DNA of 64,000 bases from Hyaloraphidium curvatum (GCA_025558095.1 JAIVFI010000043.1:372001-436000); one strand, 5' to 3'. Counted from the first letter of the stretch, positions 41,460 to 51,959 are shown. A program made the numbers and translations. The notes: generated from the sequence alone by a model not told the origin.

Positions 41460-42874
41460 TCACGAGTCCGAGACGGAGCTGATGACCCCGCCGGAGCACG
41501 AGAAGGACGACACCTGGGTGCTGCTCCCCGCGCCCGCGAACGCCGGGTTGGACCACTGCGGCGCAAAAGTCAGCCCCGTCCTCCCGCGCATCGGCGGGCG
41601 ACCCACCCCAAAGTACACCCATCCGTTGAACTGCTGGTTGTTGCACGTGACATACAGCCTGAGCAGCCTCCCCCTCAGCGATGCCTGGAACCACGTCGGG
41701 GCGTGCGTCGAGCCCTGCGCCTCGGTGTTGCAGTTGCGCCGCTGCAGCACGTCCACGCCCTGCCGCGTGGCGTAAAAGTTCATCTCCGGTGCCTGCGACG
41801 AGTACTGAGAGGGCTGGCCCGCGGGGACGGTGTACAGGGAGGTGATCGGGGAGCTGGCGAACTGGTTGGTGTTGTTGTTCCAGATCTGGAACATGCCGTT
41901 GGAGTTGCAGGCCTGCCAGTTGTTGCCCGGGCTCATGGCGGTGCCGTTGGCAAAGGCAAGGTTGGCGATCGGGGTGTCGCAGCCGGTGCCGGAGAGGAAG
42001 GGGATGACGCGGGAGGGGGACGAGCCGGTCGGGACGGCGACGAAGCTCGGGCATTCGCGGCCGATAAGGGCCTGCCGGATGGGATCGGAGGCGGGGGCCG
42101 CGGCGGTCGTGGTGGTGGGGACGGGGGTCGTCGTGGTACGGGCCGCCGTGGTCGTGGAAGGTGCCGCCGTCGATGTGCGCACATCCGGGGACGGGAGCGG
42201 CGGGGGCGGAGGGGGCGAAGGTGGGGATGGCGGCGGCGGGGCGACCCCGGCAGGGAGGCAGCGGCACTGGAATGGCGACGGCTGGTCAGCTTTCGAGCTG
42301 CCTATGGAGGCAATCGGTGTCTCACGTTGCCGGACGAGTAATCCGGGTAGAACCCGCCGACCTGGCGCCGCAGCAGCACGTGGCGCTTGCTTCCCGCGTC
42401 GCCGTGCGGCTCGACCTCGACGTAGTACCGCGAAGTGCCGCCCTCCTGGTCGGCGAACACGCCGTGCTCGTCGGCGCCGGCGGGGGAGACGGAGATGTCG
42501 GGCAGCGCGGACCACGCGTTGCGGTAGTCGACGCAGAAGCGCACGCCGTCTGCGGTCTCGCCGGGCGCCAGGCTGCGGGTGCCCTCCACCAAAATGGAGG
42601 CGCCCTCTGCGGAGAAGGCGGCCCCGGAGGAGGACGAGAGGGCGGCGCCGTCCAGCTTGAGGCTGCCGCGCCACACGCCGGCGACCATCCCGGCGGGGTT
42701 CGTCACGCGCAGCTCGGCGCACTGCCGCCACCGCGAGCCCGGCGCCGGCGTCGGCCCGGAGGTCTTGACGATCTCCACCGCGGCCGGCCAGCTCGGCGAC
42801 GCCGCGCCGGCATCGCCCGCCGCCGCGGCACACAGCAGGGCGAGCAGCGCCGCGCACGATGTGCGCTGCGGCAT
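41460..42874 (-). CDS. Secreted protein: N-terminal cellulose-binding-like beta domain, Pro/Thr linker, shared C-terminal domain
   Basis: Exons (minus) 42874-42326 and 42266-41460 (451 aa). A signal peptide, MPQRTSCAALLALLCAAAAG, leads to a domain of about 140 residues (CAELRVTNPAGMVAGVWRGS, RFCVDYRNAWSALPDIS) that may be a beta-sandwich. After NCRCLPAG comes a Pro-rich then Thr-rich linker (PPPPSPPSPPPPPPLPS). The last about 200 residues (PIRQALIGRECPSF; CDTPIANLAFANGTAM; LQRRNCNTEAQGSTHAP; LRGRLLRLYVTC) are clearly related to the end of the chitin-binding protein at 57.3-59.9 kb. The linker style is typical of cell-wall or carbohydrate-acting proteins. No enzymatic motif was recognised. Confidence 0.78.
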
Positions 42875-43989
42875 CGTTGCGATGTGAGAAATCGCTGCTA
42901 GGGACCCGAACTTGGGTTGGTCGCCCGTTGCACGTTGAATCCCTGGCCTGGATCGGCCGTCGAAGGGACCGCCCTGACGAACACCTTCTACGGACACGCG
43001 AGATACGGAAAAACCGAGTCAGCGGGCGCGCCACCGTCGTCAGACCCGGCGCGTCAATGTTTTGGACCCCGATTGCACTGCTCTGCGGACGGGCGCGGCC
43101 CGGGAACGCCTCCCGATCGGTCCGCCTCCTCTATCCCATCGCACCCTTCTCCGGGCCAATCCAAGGTTCGGCGCGATCATTCCGGCCGGGAACTCCGATT
43201 CTCCGATATCTCCCACCACTTTCGATCGCAGGCCGAGCACCACAGCCTTCTGCGGGCCCAGCGACCGCTCGGATCCAGCGTTTCCGCAGTCCCTGCTCCA
43301 GCCGGGAGGGTCCGAAGACGGACAACCGCCCGGGGGAAAGCCCATGCGGCCGGAACGGGAGACGGGTTTCGTGCCACGGGACCGCGGACGGCCGAAGCGC
43401 AACTCGCTTTTCGAGCGTTTCTCGCGCGGGATGGAGCGTTCCGGAGGTTGCTGGGACCGGTTGGGCACGGCTGTCTTGGTTTCAGACAACCGGTCCGGGG
43501 TGGCTCCGGGTCGAGCAGCAGGGGTCGTTTCGCATCTGAATCATTGTCGGCTTCCCTGCCGGGTACCTTCGAAGCCTGCAAGGAGTCGCGCTTGTAACCA
43601 TAGTCCTTATGCCCATAGTCCTTATGCCGCGTCCACCCACTCGGCCGGAGATTCGGACTGCGCCTGCCAGGCGGCGGCGCAGTGCGGGCCTTCCGGGTCA
43701 ATCGGGGGGATCCTGCCCTGTTTCTGCACCTTAGACGCGGGGCGGCCTTTCTAGCGAAGGTCGGGGTCGCGCTTCCCCAGCGTGTCTCCGCAGAGTCTGA
43801 CGAGATCCAATCCAGCAACGTGCCGGACGGTAGGGCTCCGGCGACGTCCACGCCGAGGCCCTTGATCGAGGAAGTCATAAGGTGCTGTCTTTGATCGTGA
43901 GCGATAGAGATCTGATCCGTTGAAGCACGACGACTGGACCCTTCCAGACGGACCCTGACATCCCGAACTCACACTCTTCCCGCCAGAGG
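42875..43989 (+). other. Intergenic, 1.1 kb
   Basis: Divergent promoter region between the secreted protein gene (minus) and the HAD phosphatase gene (plus). Several long open frames overlap here on both strands, but none has a conserved motif or splices into a neighbour. It contains one 15-bp direct repeat (see separate entry). Confidence 0.5.
43598..43629 (+). repeat. Direct repeat of CCATAGTCCTTATG
   Basis: Two adjacent copies of a roughly 15-bp unit, in an intergenic stretch. No coding or promoter role is evident. Confidence 0.8.
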
Positions 43990-44922
43990 ATGAGCCTGCA
44001 CGAGGAGAACCCGCTGCCCAGCTGGCGGGACGGCCCGCGCCGCCGCGCCCTGCTCGACTTTGTGGCGGCCGTGACGGCTGAGGGCGGCCCGGAGTTCGTG
44101 CCGCCGGCCGGGCGCATCGCCGTCTTTGACAACGACGGCACGCTGTGGGTCGAGCAGCCATACTACGTGCAGCTCGCCTTCATCCTGGACCGCATCCGCG
44201 CGCTCGCCCCCGCGAATCCGGGCTGGCGGGAGGACGCCGTGTTCCGCGCCGCCGTCGCGGGGGACAAAGCCGCGCTCGCCGCCGCCGGCACGGCCGGGCT
44301 GCTGAAGCTGGCCGGCGCCGCCATGGCCGGCATGTCGCCCGAAGATTTCCAGGATCTCGCCGCGGGGTGGCTCGGCGAGGCGCGGAATGCTCGCTGGGGA
44401 CGCCCCCACACGGCCCTCGTCTACCAGCCGATGCTCGAGCTGCTCGCCCACCTGCGCGCCAGCGGCTTCACCTGCTTCATCGTTTCGGGCGGCGGCGTGG
44501 AATTTGTGCGCGCCTTTTCCGAGGAAACCTACGGCATCCCCCCGCACCGCGTGGTCGGCTCCAGCTTCGCGCTCACCCCGGGCGAGGCCGACGGCCGCAT
44601 CGCCCTCACCCGCGAGCCCAAGGTGGATTTCATCGACGACGGCCCCGGCAAGCCCGTCGGGATCGCCCGCCACATCGGCGCCCGCCCCATCGCCGCCTTC
44701 GGCAACTCGGACGGCGACTTTGAGATGCTGCGGTACGCGACCGAGGGCGGCGGCAGGCGACTGGGGATGATCGTGCGGCACGACGATGCGGAGCGGGAGT
44801 ACGCATACGACCGGCAGACCCACGTGGGACGGCTGGCGCGCGCGCTCGACGAGGCACCCGCGCGGGGCTGGGAGGTTGTCTCCATGCGCGAGGATTGGGT
44901 GCGGATATTCTCTGCCGATTGA
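43990..44922 (+). CDS. HAD-superfamily phosphatase (phosphoserine-phosphatase-like)
   Basis: Single exon, 310 aa. Motif I is AVFDNDGTLW (nucleophile Asp47, general acid Asp49); motif II is FIVSGGGVEFV; the motif III/IV region is EPKVDFIDDGPGKPVGI and AAFGNSDGDFEML. These are complete for a type I HAD phosphatase with a helical cap (about residues 60-150). No signal peptide or membrane span is seen. The natural substrate is unknown; a small phosphorylated metabolite is likely. The intronless structure and close similarity in layout to a common bacterial HAD group leave bacterial origin possible (inference). Upstream lies a 1.1-kb gene-free stretch. Confidence 0.85.
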   Translation: MSLHEENPLPSWRDGPRRRALLDFVAAVTAEGGPEFVPPAGRIAVFDNDGTLWVEQPYYVQLAFILDRIRALAPANPGWREDAVFRAAVAGDKAALAAAGTAGLLKLAGAAMAGMSPEDFQDLAAGWLGEARNARWGRPHTALVYQPMLELLAHLRASGFTCFIVSGGGVEFVRAFSEETYGIPPHRVVGSSFALTPGEADGRIALTREPKVDFIDDGPGKPVGIARHIGARPIAAFGNSDGDFEMLRYATEGGGRRLGMIVRHDDAEREYAYDRQTHVGRLARALDEAPARGWEVVSMREDWVRIFSAD

Positions 44923-45528
44923 GAGCACAGACGGGGGGCTTCGCGGATGAAGGAGCTTCAGCAGCCCCGCGGGCAAATGGCGAACTCGCGGAATCAGGCC
45001 GGCCGAGATTTTAGGTGTTGGCCCGGGATGGAGCTCGACTGGCTCACTCCGTCTATTCTATTGTTGACAGGAATGATGAGTTGATGAGTACAAAGTCCGG
45101 CCGCCCCTAGTTTCCCCTGCGCCAGGTCCCTCTGACGTCACCCCGTACGGAACGTCCCGTCGTCATTGCGGGCGAAGGCCGGATCTGGAGGAAGGGGTTC
45201 CGAAAGACTTATACGACCCAGGGAGAGCGCTCCGCCGGCCCAGCTTCGCCTCGCTCGCCACACTTGGCGCTTGCGGGACTCACTCGATTCTGCCGTGGAC
45301 CCTTCGCGTCTCCGATCCCAACTTGGCGCGAAATCCCGGATTGGTTCCTGTCAAGATCCAAGTGTGACCGGGAGAGCCGGGGCGTAATTTTGCGCACGAT
45401 TGCACTGTCGCGGGAGGGACTCCGTGCCGCAGGGACTTGGGGCATGGGTCGCGCCGGAGGGCTGGTGGTTGAGCACGTCGGTGCGGAGAAACTTCGAAAC
45501 CGCCCCACTGTTTGGCCTCGTCAGCACA
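44923..45528 (+). other. Intergenic, 606 bp
   Basis: Between the HAD gene and the NHL-repeat gene. No gene or repeat was recognised. Confidence 0.5.
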
Positions 45529-46791
45529 ATGAAGAGATCGGCCGGGCTCACGACCGCCGCCACTTTTGCCATCGCCGTAGCGCTCTTGCTGGCAACGCTG
45601 GTGCGGCCGGAGGCCGCCGCTGCGAGGTGAAATCCCGTCCCCTCCTTGGCACCGCCCCGGCGCTGAGGGACCTCGGCCAACCCCCTCGTATCGGCCCCTA
45701 GCCCCATTTCCTAGTAAGTTTCTCACGAGGAGCCGGCTCCGTGCTGGGAAGGCGAGCAGCCGGGCATCGACCACACGGTGTTCAGGCGCTCCTGCGGCGA
45801 ATGCGGGGAGGATGACTACTGGTGGGGACCCCCGCTATCCCTCTTGCGGTCCCGCTGACCCCCCTGCCGCTCGGCAACATCGACGTACCAAGGGGCATCT
45901 GCCTCGACTCGGCCGGGAACGTGTTCTTTACTCAGACCTCGAACTCGGCCGTGCGCAAGGTCAACATCGCCACGAACATCATAACCACCGTGGCGGGCAA
46001 TGGCACGTCGGGATACTCGGGCGACAATGGCCAGGCCACAGCGGAAAAGCTCAACAACCCCGTGGCCTGTGCCTTTGACGCCTCCGGCAATCTGCTGGTA
46101 GCCGATCAAAGCAATAACCGCGTGCGCAAGATCGACATGACCACTGGGGTGATCACCACTTTTGCTGGCAACGGGGGCACCGGCGTATCCGGAGACAACG
46201 GCGCACCGACGTCCGCAACGCTCGAGACCCCGTGGGGTATTGTCGTGGGCTCCGACGGCGCCGTCTACATCGCGCAGAACCTCCAGAAGACGATCCGCAA
46301 GGTGCACAACAACGTCATCACCACCGTCGCCACGTACGCAAGCTACTCAGCGACCTTCATGGCACGTTACGACGACAACAACCTGCTGGTTTCGACAGCT
46401 TCATCCGGACACAGGGTTCTCCTCCAGCCCGTCAGCGGCGCGACTGCATCCGTGTTCATCGGGGACGGCACGAACGCGAACACTGGTGACAACGGTGCCG
46501 CGACCTCAGCGCAGATCGCCGGCCCCCAGGGGCTGGCCAGGGACCCGGACGGAAACACCTTCATCGCATCCAACTTCGGCAGGATGGTCAGGGTCGTCTC
46601 GTCTAGCGGAACCGTCACCACTCTGGCTGGCAACGGGACGTCGGGGTACGGGGGCGACGGCCAGCCGGCTTCGAACACGATCACGACCTTTGGAAACTTG
46701 TGGGGCCTTGCATACGACTCCACGAGTGAGGCGCCTCTACATCGCGGACGCAAACTGGAGGATTCGGATGATCCAGTTCTCGTGGTCATGA
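45529..46791 (+). CDS. Secreted NHL-repeat (beta-propeller) protein; model incomplete, probable frameshift near its end
   Basis: A first exon at 45529-45626 encodes a signal peptide (MKRSAGLTTAATFAIAVALLLATL). The main body is open from about 45822 and holds NHL repeats: IDVPRGICLDSAGNVFFTQT, TTVAGNGTSGYSGDNGQAT, ACAFDASGNLLVADQSNN, TTFAGNGGTGVSGDNGAPT, GLARDPDGNTFIASN. The join between them is unresolved; a stretch around 45735-45820 reads CWEGEQPGIDHTVF and CGECGEDDYW and may be a Cys-rich middle exon. At about 46725-46735 the repeat sequence continues in another frame (RLYIADANWRIRMIQFSWS, stop at 46791), whereas the original frame ends at 46826 with unrelated residues. Probable extracellular beta-propeller; ligand unknown. 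Confidence 0.65.
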
Positions 46792-46932
46792 CCTGGGGTG
46801 GGGTCCGTGGGTGCCATTCGGTCTAAAACATGTAACTCCAAACCAAGCAGGCAACATAGATATCACAAGTGCAACAAACGGCTGATCGGAAGCTGTTGCA
46901 TCCTAGCAGCAGGAGCCGGGATTCATTCTCCC

Positions 46933-47509
46933 CTACTTCTCCGCGCCTTGGAAGGTCGGCGCCTGCATCCCCCCGCCGAGCCCGTTGGCCGTCTTGTTGT
47001 CCAGCATGATTTTGAGCGGAGAGTTGATGTTGTACCGCAGCTCGTTCCAGATCCTGCCGGGGGTTGGGTCGGCATGCGGTCCCTGGCCCCTGCCGGGCGA
47101 CCCACTTCCGGGACAGCGTCGGCGGCCGCTCCGCCTTCTCCCTAGCCCGCTCCGCCAGCTCCGTCCCCGACATCTCCACCGCCCCGTTCTTGGGCTGCCC
47201 GGCGCGCAGCAGGCTCCGCACCGTCGACGCGCTCGATTTGACCGAGGCCGCGTCCCCGGTGGCCTTCCGCTCTGGCGCCGTCTTCAGCTGCTCCTTCAAC
47301 GCCCCCGCGACGTCCCCGGAGGCAGCGACACCGGGCCGCAGTTCTGCCTTGCCGAGGTTCACCTTGCGCTGCGCGGCCTCGGCGACGGTGCCGGCAAAGT
47401 CCGCGAGGAAGTCGTCGAATGTCTCGGCGGGCCGGACGGCCGGCGGGCGGACGACGGTGCTGCCCGTGGTCTCGCGCCGCTGCGGTGTGTCAACCCGGTC
47501 GCCGGCCAT
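46933..47509 (-). CDS. Uncharacterised 174-aa protein (paralogue of the 187-aa protein at 36 kb)
   Basis: Exons (minus) 47509-47106 and 47053-46933, joined at the same position and phase as in the paralogue. Shared blocks are TFDDFLADFA, GKAELRPGVAA, TELAERAREKAERPP, then LRYNINSPLKIMLDNKTA and GGGMQAPTFQGAEK. Sequence between the blocks differs, so the duplication is not recent. No domain was recognised. It lies just downstream of the phospholipase-like gene, in the same direction in a 46.9-49.1 kb minus-strand pair. Confidence 0.7.
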
Positions 47510-47680
47510 GGGATTTGGAGGGATAGGAACGCGTCGGCGCGCGGGAACGTGCGCGAGGATTCGAAAGTTCGGAGGTCGTCGGTCTGGGCTGAACCTATTC
47601 TTCCGATCTACCGATCGAGGAACGGCCACCAAAGGCTTCGCCGCGATGCGACTGCGACTCATTGGATGGCTCCGGGCCAA

Positions 47681-49135
47681 TCACCACCTCATCCTACCGC
47701 CCCCACCAAAGAGCCCCTTGACCTTCCCGAACGCCCCCTTGATCGAGTTCCCGGCGCTTTCAAGCGCCCCCTTGACCTTCTTGCCCGCGCCCTCCAATGC
47801 GGCCTTGGCCTTGCCCCCGGCCTTGCCCGCGGCCCCCTTGATCCCCTTCCCCAGCTCCTTCGCGTCCTCCTTGAGCCCCTCCCTGATCGGTATCGCCCAG
47901 TCGAACGGTATCTGCAGGTCATCGTCGAACCCGTTCGCCCCGCCCAGGGTGCCGCCGCCGACCCTGCGCACGCAGTCTTTGCGCGCCGTCTCGACCTCCT
48001 CAGCCGGCGCGATGCCCGAGAGGCACTGGTCTCGTTCCGCACCGGAAAAGGCCTGCTCGACGGTGCCGCCGTTCTGCTCCGCACCGCCGTTGGCCAGCAC
48101 CGCGGCGTCGTCGAACGAGAACCACTTCTTGATGATGGCGTCGGCCTCCCTCTGTGCGGCCTTGCTCCGGCCCGAGGATTTCACCGACCTCGCGCGGAGG
48201 AAGCCAGCCCACATGTCGCGCATTGCGTCCCGCGCCGCTGCCGCCTCGGGCTTCACATTGCCGGCACCGAAATCCGTCGCCACGTCCATCGCCGACGGGT
48301 CGAGCCAGATCACGTCTCCATGATCGTTTTTGACGGGCGGGCGGTGCGTGTGCTGCGCGCTGTCCTGGGTGCAGAGGTAGCTCTTGATCCCCAGCACGGT
48401 GCGGAAGCCGTCCGAGGCATCGCGGATGCCATGTTCAGTGGAGAACGAGTCCTGCAGCAGGTGCGCCGCGCGGCCGAGGAGGAAGAAGGGGCGTAGGGCG
48501 GTTCGCCGCACCGAGGCTGCGCCGCCGTCCCAGAAGTCGATAGGGGTGGCCTTGGCGGTCGCCGCGGCAAGGAAGGCGAGCTTGAACCGCAGCCGCACGG
48601 CACGGAGGGCCTTGAGAGCACCTTTTCCACCAACGTCGTCGGCTTGGCGCAGGAAATGGCTGTACTGCACGTGGGCCTGGCTCTGTGTAATGCTGTCCCA
48701 GCACACTTTGCCTCGCGGCCTGACGATGGAGAACCCCCCGATGTCGACCCATCGCTGGCCCATGACCGCCGACCAAACGGAAAAGTACTTTGCCCCGAAG
48801 GTTTGCAGCCCCAGTTTCCCCTGCGGGTCCCGCAGCATCGCCGCCTGCGCGTCCGTGATTTGCTGCCCCTCGCCCGGGTCCTCGGGCGGCGCCTCGGCGT
48901 CCAGCACGTCCGCGAGGCCCTGCAGCGCCGGCAGCCCCGCGTCGCCGGCGACTATCGAGTACGGCTCGCCGAGGAGGTCGAGCGCGGACGCCGCAGTGAG
49001 CCATTCGTGGCCGAGGGGCGTAATCGGAGAGCTCTGCGAGAACGCGAGCGCCGGCCGCGGGGCGCGTGCGGCAACGACGGCGAGGAGAAAGACGGAGAGG
49101 GCGAGGGCTCGCCGGACGCGCCGTCGACGCGCCAT
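47681..49135 (-). CDS. Secreted zinc-phospholipase-C/S1-P1-like protein with Gly/Ala/Lys tail
   Basis: Single exon, 484 aa from MARRRRVRRALALSVFLLAV, chosen because a signal peptide follows at once; the frame opens earlier (49243). FSQSSPITPLGHEWLTAASA is like the start of the mature protein. LLGRAAHLLQDSFSTEHGIRD (about 217-237) has the His-x3-Asp-x5-His spacing of zinc-phospholipase C and S1/P1 nuclease folds. Other potential metal ligands were not aligned. The last 75 residues are a Gly/Ala/Lys repeat (KGIKGAAGKAGGKAKAALEG, KKVKGALESAGNSIKGAFG), predicted amphipathic helix and unlike the usual family end. The fold hydrolyses phosphodiester bonds; lipid or nucleic acid substrate cannot be separated here. 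Confidence 0.65.
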   Translation of the reverse strand: MARRRRVRRALALSVFLLAVVAARAPRPALAFSQSSPITPLGHEWLTAASALDLLGEPYSIVAGDAGLPALQGLADVLDAEAPPEDPGEGQQITDAQAAMLRDPQGKLGLQTFGAKYFSVWSAVMGQRWVDIGGFSIVRPRGKVCWDSITQSQAHVQYSHFLRQADDVGGKGALKALRAVRLRFKLAFLAAATAKATPIDFWDGGAASVRRTALRPFFLLGRAAHLLQDSFSTEHGIRDASDGFRTVLGIKSYLCTQDSAQHTHRPPVKNDHGDVIWLDPSAMDVATDFGAGNVKPEAAAARDAMRDMWAGFLRARSVKSSGRSKAAQREADAIIKKWFSFDDAAVLANGGAEQNGGTVEQAFSGAERDQCLSGIAPAEEVETARKDCVRRVGGGTLGGANGFDDDLQIPFDWAIPIREGLKEDAKELGKGIKGAAGKAGGKAKAALEGAGKKVKGALESAGNSIKGAFGKVKGLFGGGGRMRW

Positions 49136-49622
49136 GCCGGCGGGAACGAGAAGCGATGGGTGTTCAGGCGGTGGACCCGCCGATGCCCCACCACCATCGA
49201 TCGCCGACAGCACATCTCGCAGCCAGGCCCCTGGGAACCGCAAGAGATCAGCGTCACAATAAAGCCAGCCCGCTATTAGCGTATCCTTGTGCCCGTGTTC
49301 CCTGTGTCTCGGTCCCCCATTATACCGCGAGTGCTGTGGGCCCTTCTCGCAGCCTCTACGGGAAGAACACGGTCCTGAAGGTCGCGGCTGGTCTCACGGC
49401 AGCATCGACGTCGTCTGCAGTCCCGCAGTATATGCCGGTGGCAAGGTGGGAGACGTCCGGGAACTGGTCGGAGCGGCATAGCCATGTTCTCCCAGGAGGG
49501 TCCGGACCAAGGCCTTCAGCCTTTCGGGATATCTTGCCGGCCGGTACCAACCGCGGAAGCCCTGGGCCGCCAAGATTACCGCTTATCGGAGCGGCCGGCT
49601 GCCTCGGGAGCGCGGGGGGTTC
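49136..49622 (+). other. Intergenic, 487 bp
   Basis: Divergent promoter region between the phospholipase-like gene and kinase member 4. Nothing recognisable was found. Confidence 0.5.
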
Positions 49623-50961
49623 ATGAGCCTCCCCGCCCCGCAAACCCCTCGCACCCCGGGATCCCCTTGGCCGGTGGATGCCACGGCGGCCACCTGGCCG
49701 GGCTCGCCACCGCCGACTGATCCTGCAGCAGATGGCCACGCGCGGCGCAAGCTGTACCGCGTGCTCAACAGGCTTGGCGCCGGGGCCCAGGGCGGTGTCC
49801 GGCTGGCCGTCGGGCCGGCAGGCCTGTGCGCCATCAAGACTTTGGAAGCACCCGCCGGCGACGCGAGAGCGGCCGAGACAGTGCGGAGGATGAAAGCCGT
49901 GTGGAATATCGTGCCGGAGCATCCGCACATCGTGCGGCTCCTGGATTGCTTTCGGACACGGAGCAAGGTCTATTTCGTCAACGAGTTCTGCGCGGGAGGA
50001 GTGGGTCTTCCAGCCGAGGCTGCAAACCGGGCATTCCCGCTGACTGATGCTCATTCGCCACCTCCACAGGACCTTGCCAAGTACCTCTCGCAGCACGGCA
50101 GCCGGATCGACGAGGACGGAGCCCGCGAGATCTCCCGCTCCCTGCTCTCGGCGCTCGAGTGGCTCCACTCGCGCTCCATCGTCCACCGGGACGTGAAGCC
50201 GGCCAACGTGCTTCTGCGGGACGCGTCGCGGCCGGCCGAGACGCTCTGCCTCGCGGATTTCGGGAGCTGCTTCGTGGAGAACCCGGAGCGGGACGTGGAA
50301 GAGGGGCAGGGTCCAGAGACGCCGGCGACGGTCTTTTCGGGTTTCCGCTCCGTCTTCGACGGCCCGCGTGCTGGCTCCAGCACGAGCATGGATGCGATGC
50401 AGAGCCTCGCAGGTGAATCGATGATATGGCTCTGTTCCGCGCCTTCTCTCATTCCAATCCCCGCCTTCAGGCACACCCTTCTACCTCGCCCCCGAGCTGG
50501 TCCGCGGCATTCCCTACGGCCCTGGGGTCGACCTCTGGTCCTTCGGCTGCATCTTCTACGAGCTCCTCTTTGGCACGCGTCCTTTTTCCCTCACGGGCTC
50601 GTTCGAGGACCTCTACGGCGGCATCCTGCGCGCCGAGTACCGCGTGCCCGACGACAGCGCGGCATCCACGTCCGCACTGGAGTTTCTCGCTTCTCTGCTC
50701 ACGGCCGAACCCGCCGCGCGGCTCTCGGCGTCGGATGCCCTGCGATGCCCGTGGATGCTTGCCCGCACTGCATCGCTCTGCGCCCCGAGGCCGCGGGACG
50801 ACGGCGGTGGCTACGAGGTTTTGTTGAACGAGATGGGGGAGCTCGTGCTGGCGGATCTGGACGCGGCGGACGACAGCGGGCTGTTGCCAACGTGGACGGC
50901 GGTGGACGGGACGGCGAAGCCGGGGAAGGCGTCCGCAGGGGGCAGCCTGCCCACAAACTGA
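49623..50961 (+). CDS. Serine/threonine protein kinase, window family member 4
   Basis: Exons 49623-50000, 50070-50412 and 50471-50961 (403 aa). Motifs: LGAGAQGGVRLAVG (P-loop with Ala for Ser), CAIKTLE, FVNEFC, HRDVKPANVLLRD, DFGSCF, a Ser-rich activation insert with TPATVFSGFRSVF, TPFYLAPELVRGIPYG, tail MGELVLADLDAADDSG. The second exon is 343 nt, as in member 1, and both share the FVNEFC hinge and GIPYGPGVDLWS, so members 1 and 4 form one subgroup. The C-terminus extends about 23 residues beyond the family tail. It should be active. It is the only member not within 10 kb of another. Confidence 0.9.
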
Positions 50962-51334
50962 ACTTGGGTGGAGACTTTGACATCCGGATGCTGAATGGGT
51001 CCCGACGAGTTGGGCTTGTTGGAGCCTTCAAGTATGATTCTTGGTACTGCATGACGTTTTCCCTTGCAATCGCCCCCTCCCGTCCCGTCCTCCCACCACC
51101 TCTTGGCCTCGGTAGTGATCGTCTTGAACGAGATCACCTGCATCGTCTCGGTCGTCTTTACCGTGTCGGATCCCGCTTTGGGCTGTGCGCGATTCTTTGC
51201 GATGAGAACGCCCCCCACGTGAGCCCATCGGAACCTGTCGGACCCCCTTACCGCGACAACTGCTATGGTCGAGAAGAATTGGACGATCATTCCTCGTTGC
51301 ACCGCTCATTGTTCGCGGTCCACTCCATGTACAG
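50962..51334 (+). other. Intergenic, 373 bp
   Basis: Between kinase member 4 and the hydrolase remnant. Open frames on the minus strand overlap the kinase end and have no conserved features. Confidence 0.5.
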
Positions 51335-51830
51335 TCATGGACCGAAGTCGTACTTCCCCTCGAGGTGCCCCGTTACCCGCGCCAGCAGCCCCGCCGCCAC
51401 AGCGGCATGACACTGCGTCGCCAGGTGGTTCTCATCCCACAGGTACCTCGCCCACGGATCCCCGCACAGCGGATCCTCGGGCTTCCTTTGCATAGACGTG
51501 CACCGCTCCTTCCCCGTGGCACCGAACGGGGCGCAGCCCGCGTCCATCCGGTGGAAAACGATCTCGGACCCCGGGAACAACGGGCGGAGGGAGTGCAGAG
51601 CTGCGGGAAGCAAGGAGTCGTGCAGCTTGATGGCGGCGACCTGCGAGTGGCCAGCGAGCCCGCGGGCGGGTCCTGGGGCGGGGGGTACCCGGCAAAGGGC
51701 GCAAAGTCGGTGGTGACGACGAGGATGCGGCACGAGAGGAGGGATATGAGGGAGGGAAGGACGGCGTCGCGGAGGTGCGCGACGTTGGACTCGACGGAGA
51801 ACGGGGAGGGGTGTCGGGCGGCAGAGTCGG
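51335..51830 (-). pseudogene. Remnant of an SGNH/GDSL-type hydrolase
   Basis: The minus strand ends with RYLWDENHLATQCHAAVAAG, resembling block V (Asp-x2-His region) of SGNH hydrolases, after FHRMDAGCAPFG and MQRKPEDPLCGDP. Upstream, in a different frame, lies NVAHLRDAVLPSLISLL with ILVVTTDFAPFAG. A splice from the first to the second frame is possible (GTCGTC...CGCAG), but no N-terminal GDS block or start codon exists before the fucosyltransferase-like gene begins on the other strand. I therefore read it as a 5'-truncated copy. It could also be a small gene with an unusual start. Confidence 0.45.
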
Positions 51831-51959
51831 GGGGAGAGGGTTCGGCGCCGCAGGGTAGTTCGGCTGAGCGCGGCGGCGGCGACACCTGCTTTCGCCGCCT
51901 GGCCGCTCGGCCTCCGACGCCCGGAGTCCCCGCGAGGGCGTGCCGCGGGCGGCGGCTCG

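Noticed and set aside
43040-43878. Overlapping frames on both strands in the 43-44 kb gap
   Set aside because: None has a motif, signal peptide or splice partner.
50811-51302. Minus-strand frame of about 160 codons
   Set aside because: It overlaps the end of kinase 4 antisense and has no conserved feature; parts look protein-like but nothing supports it.
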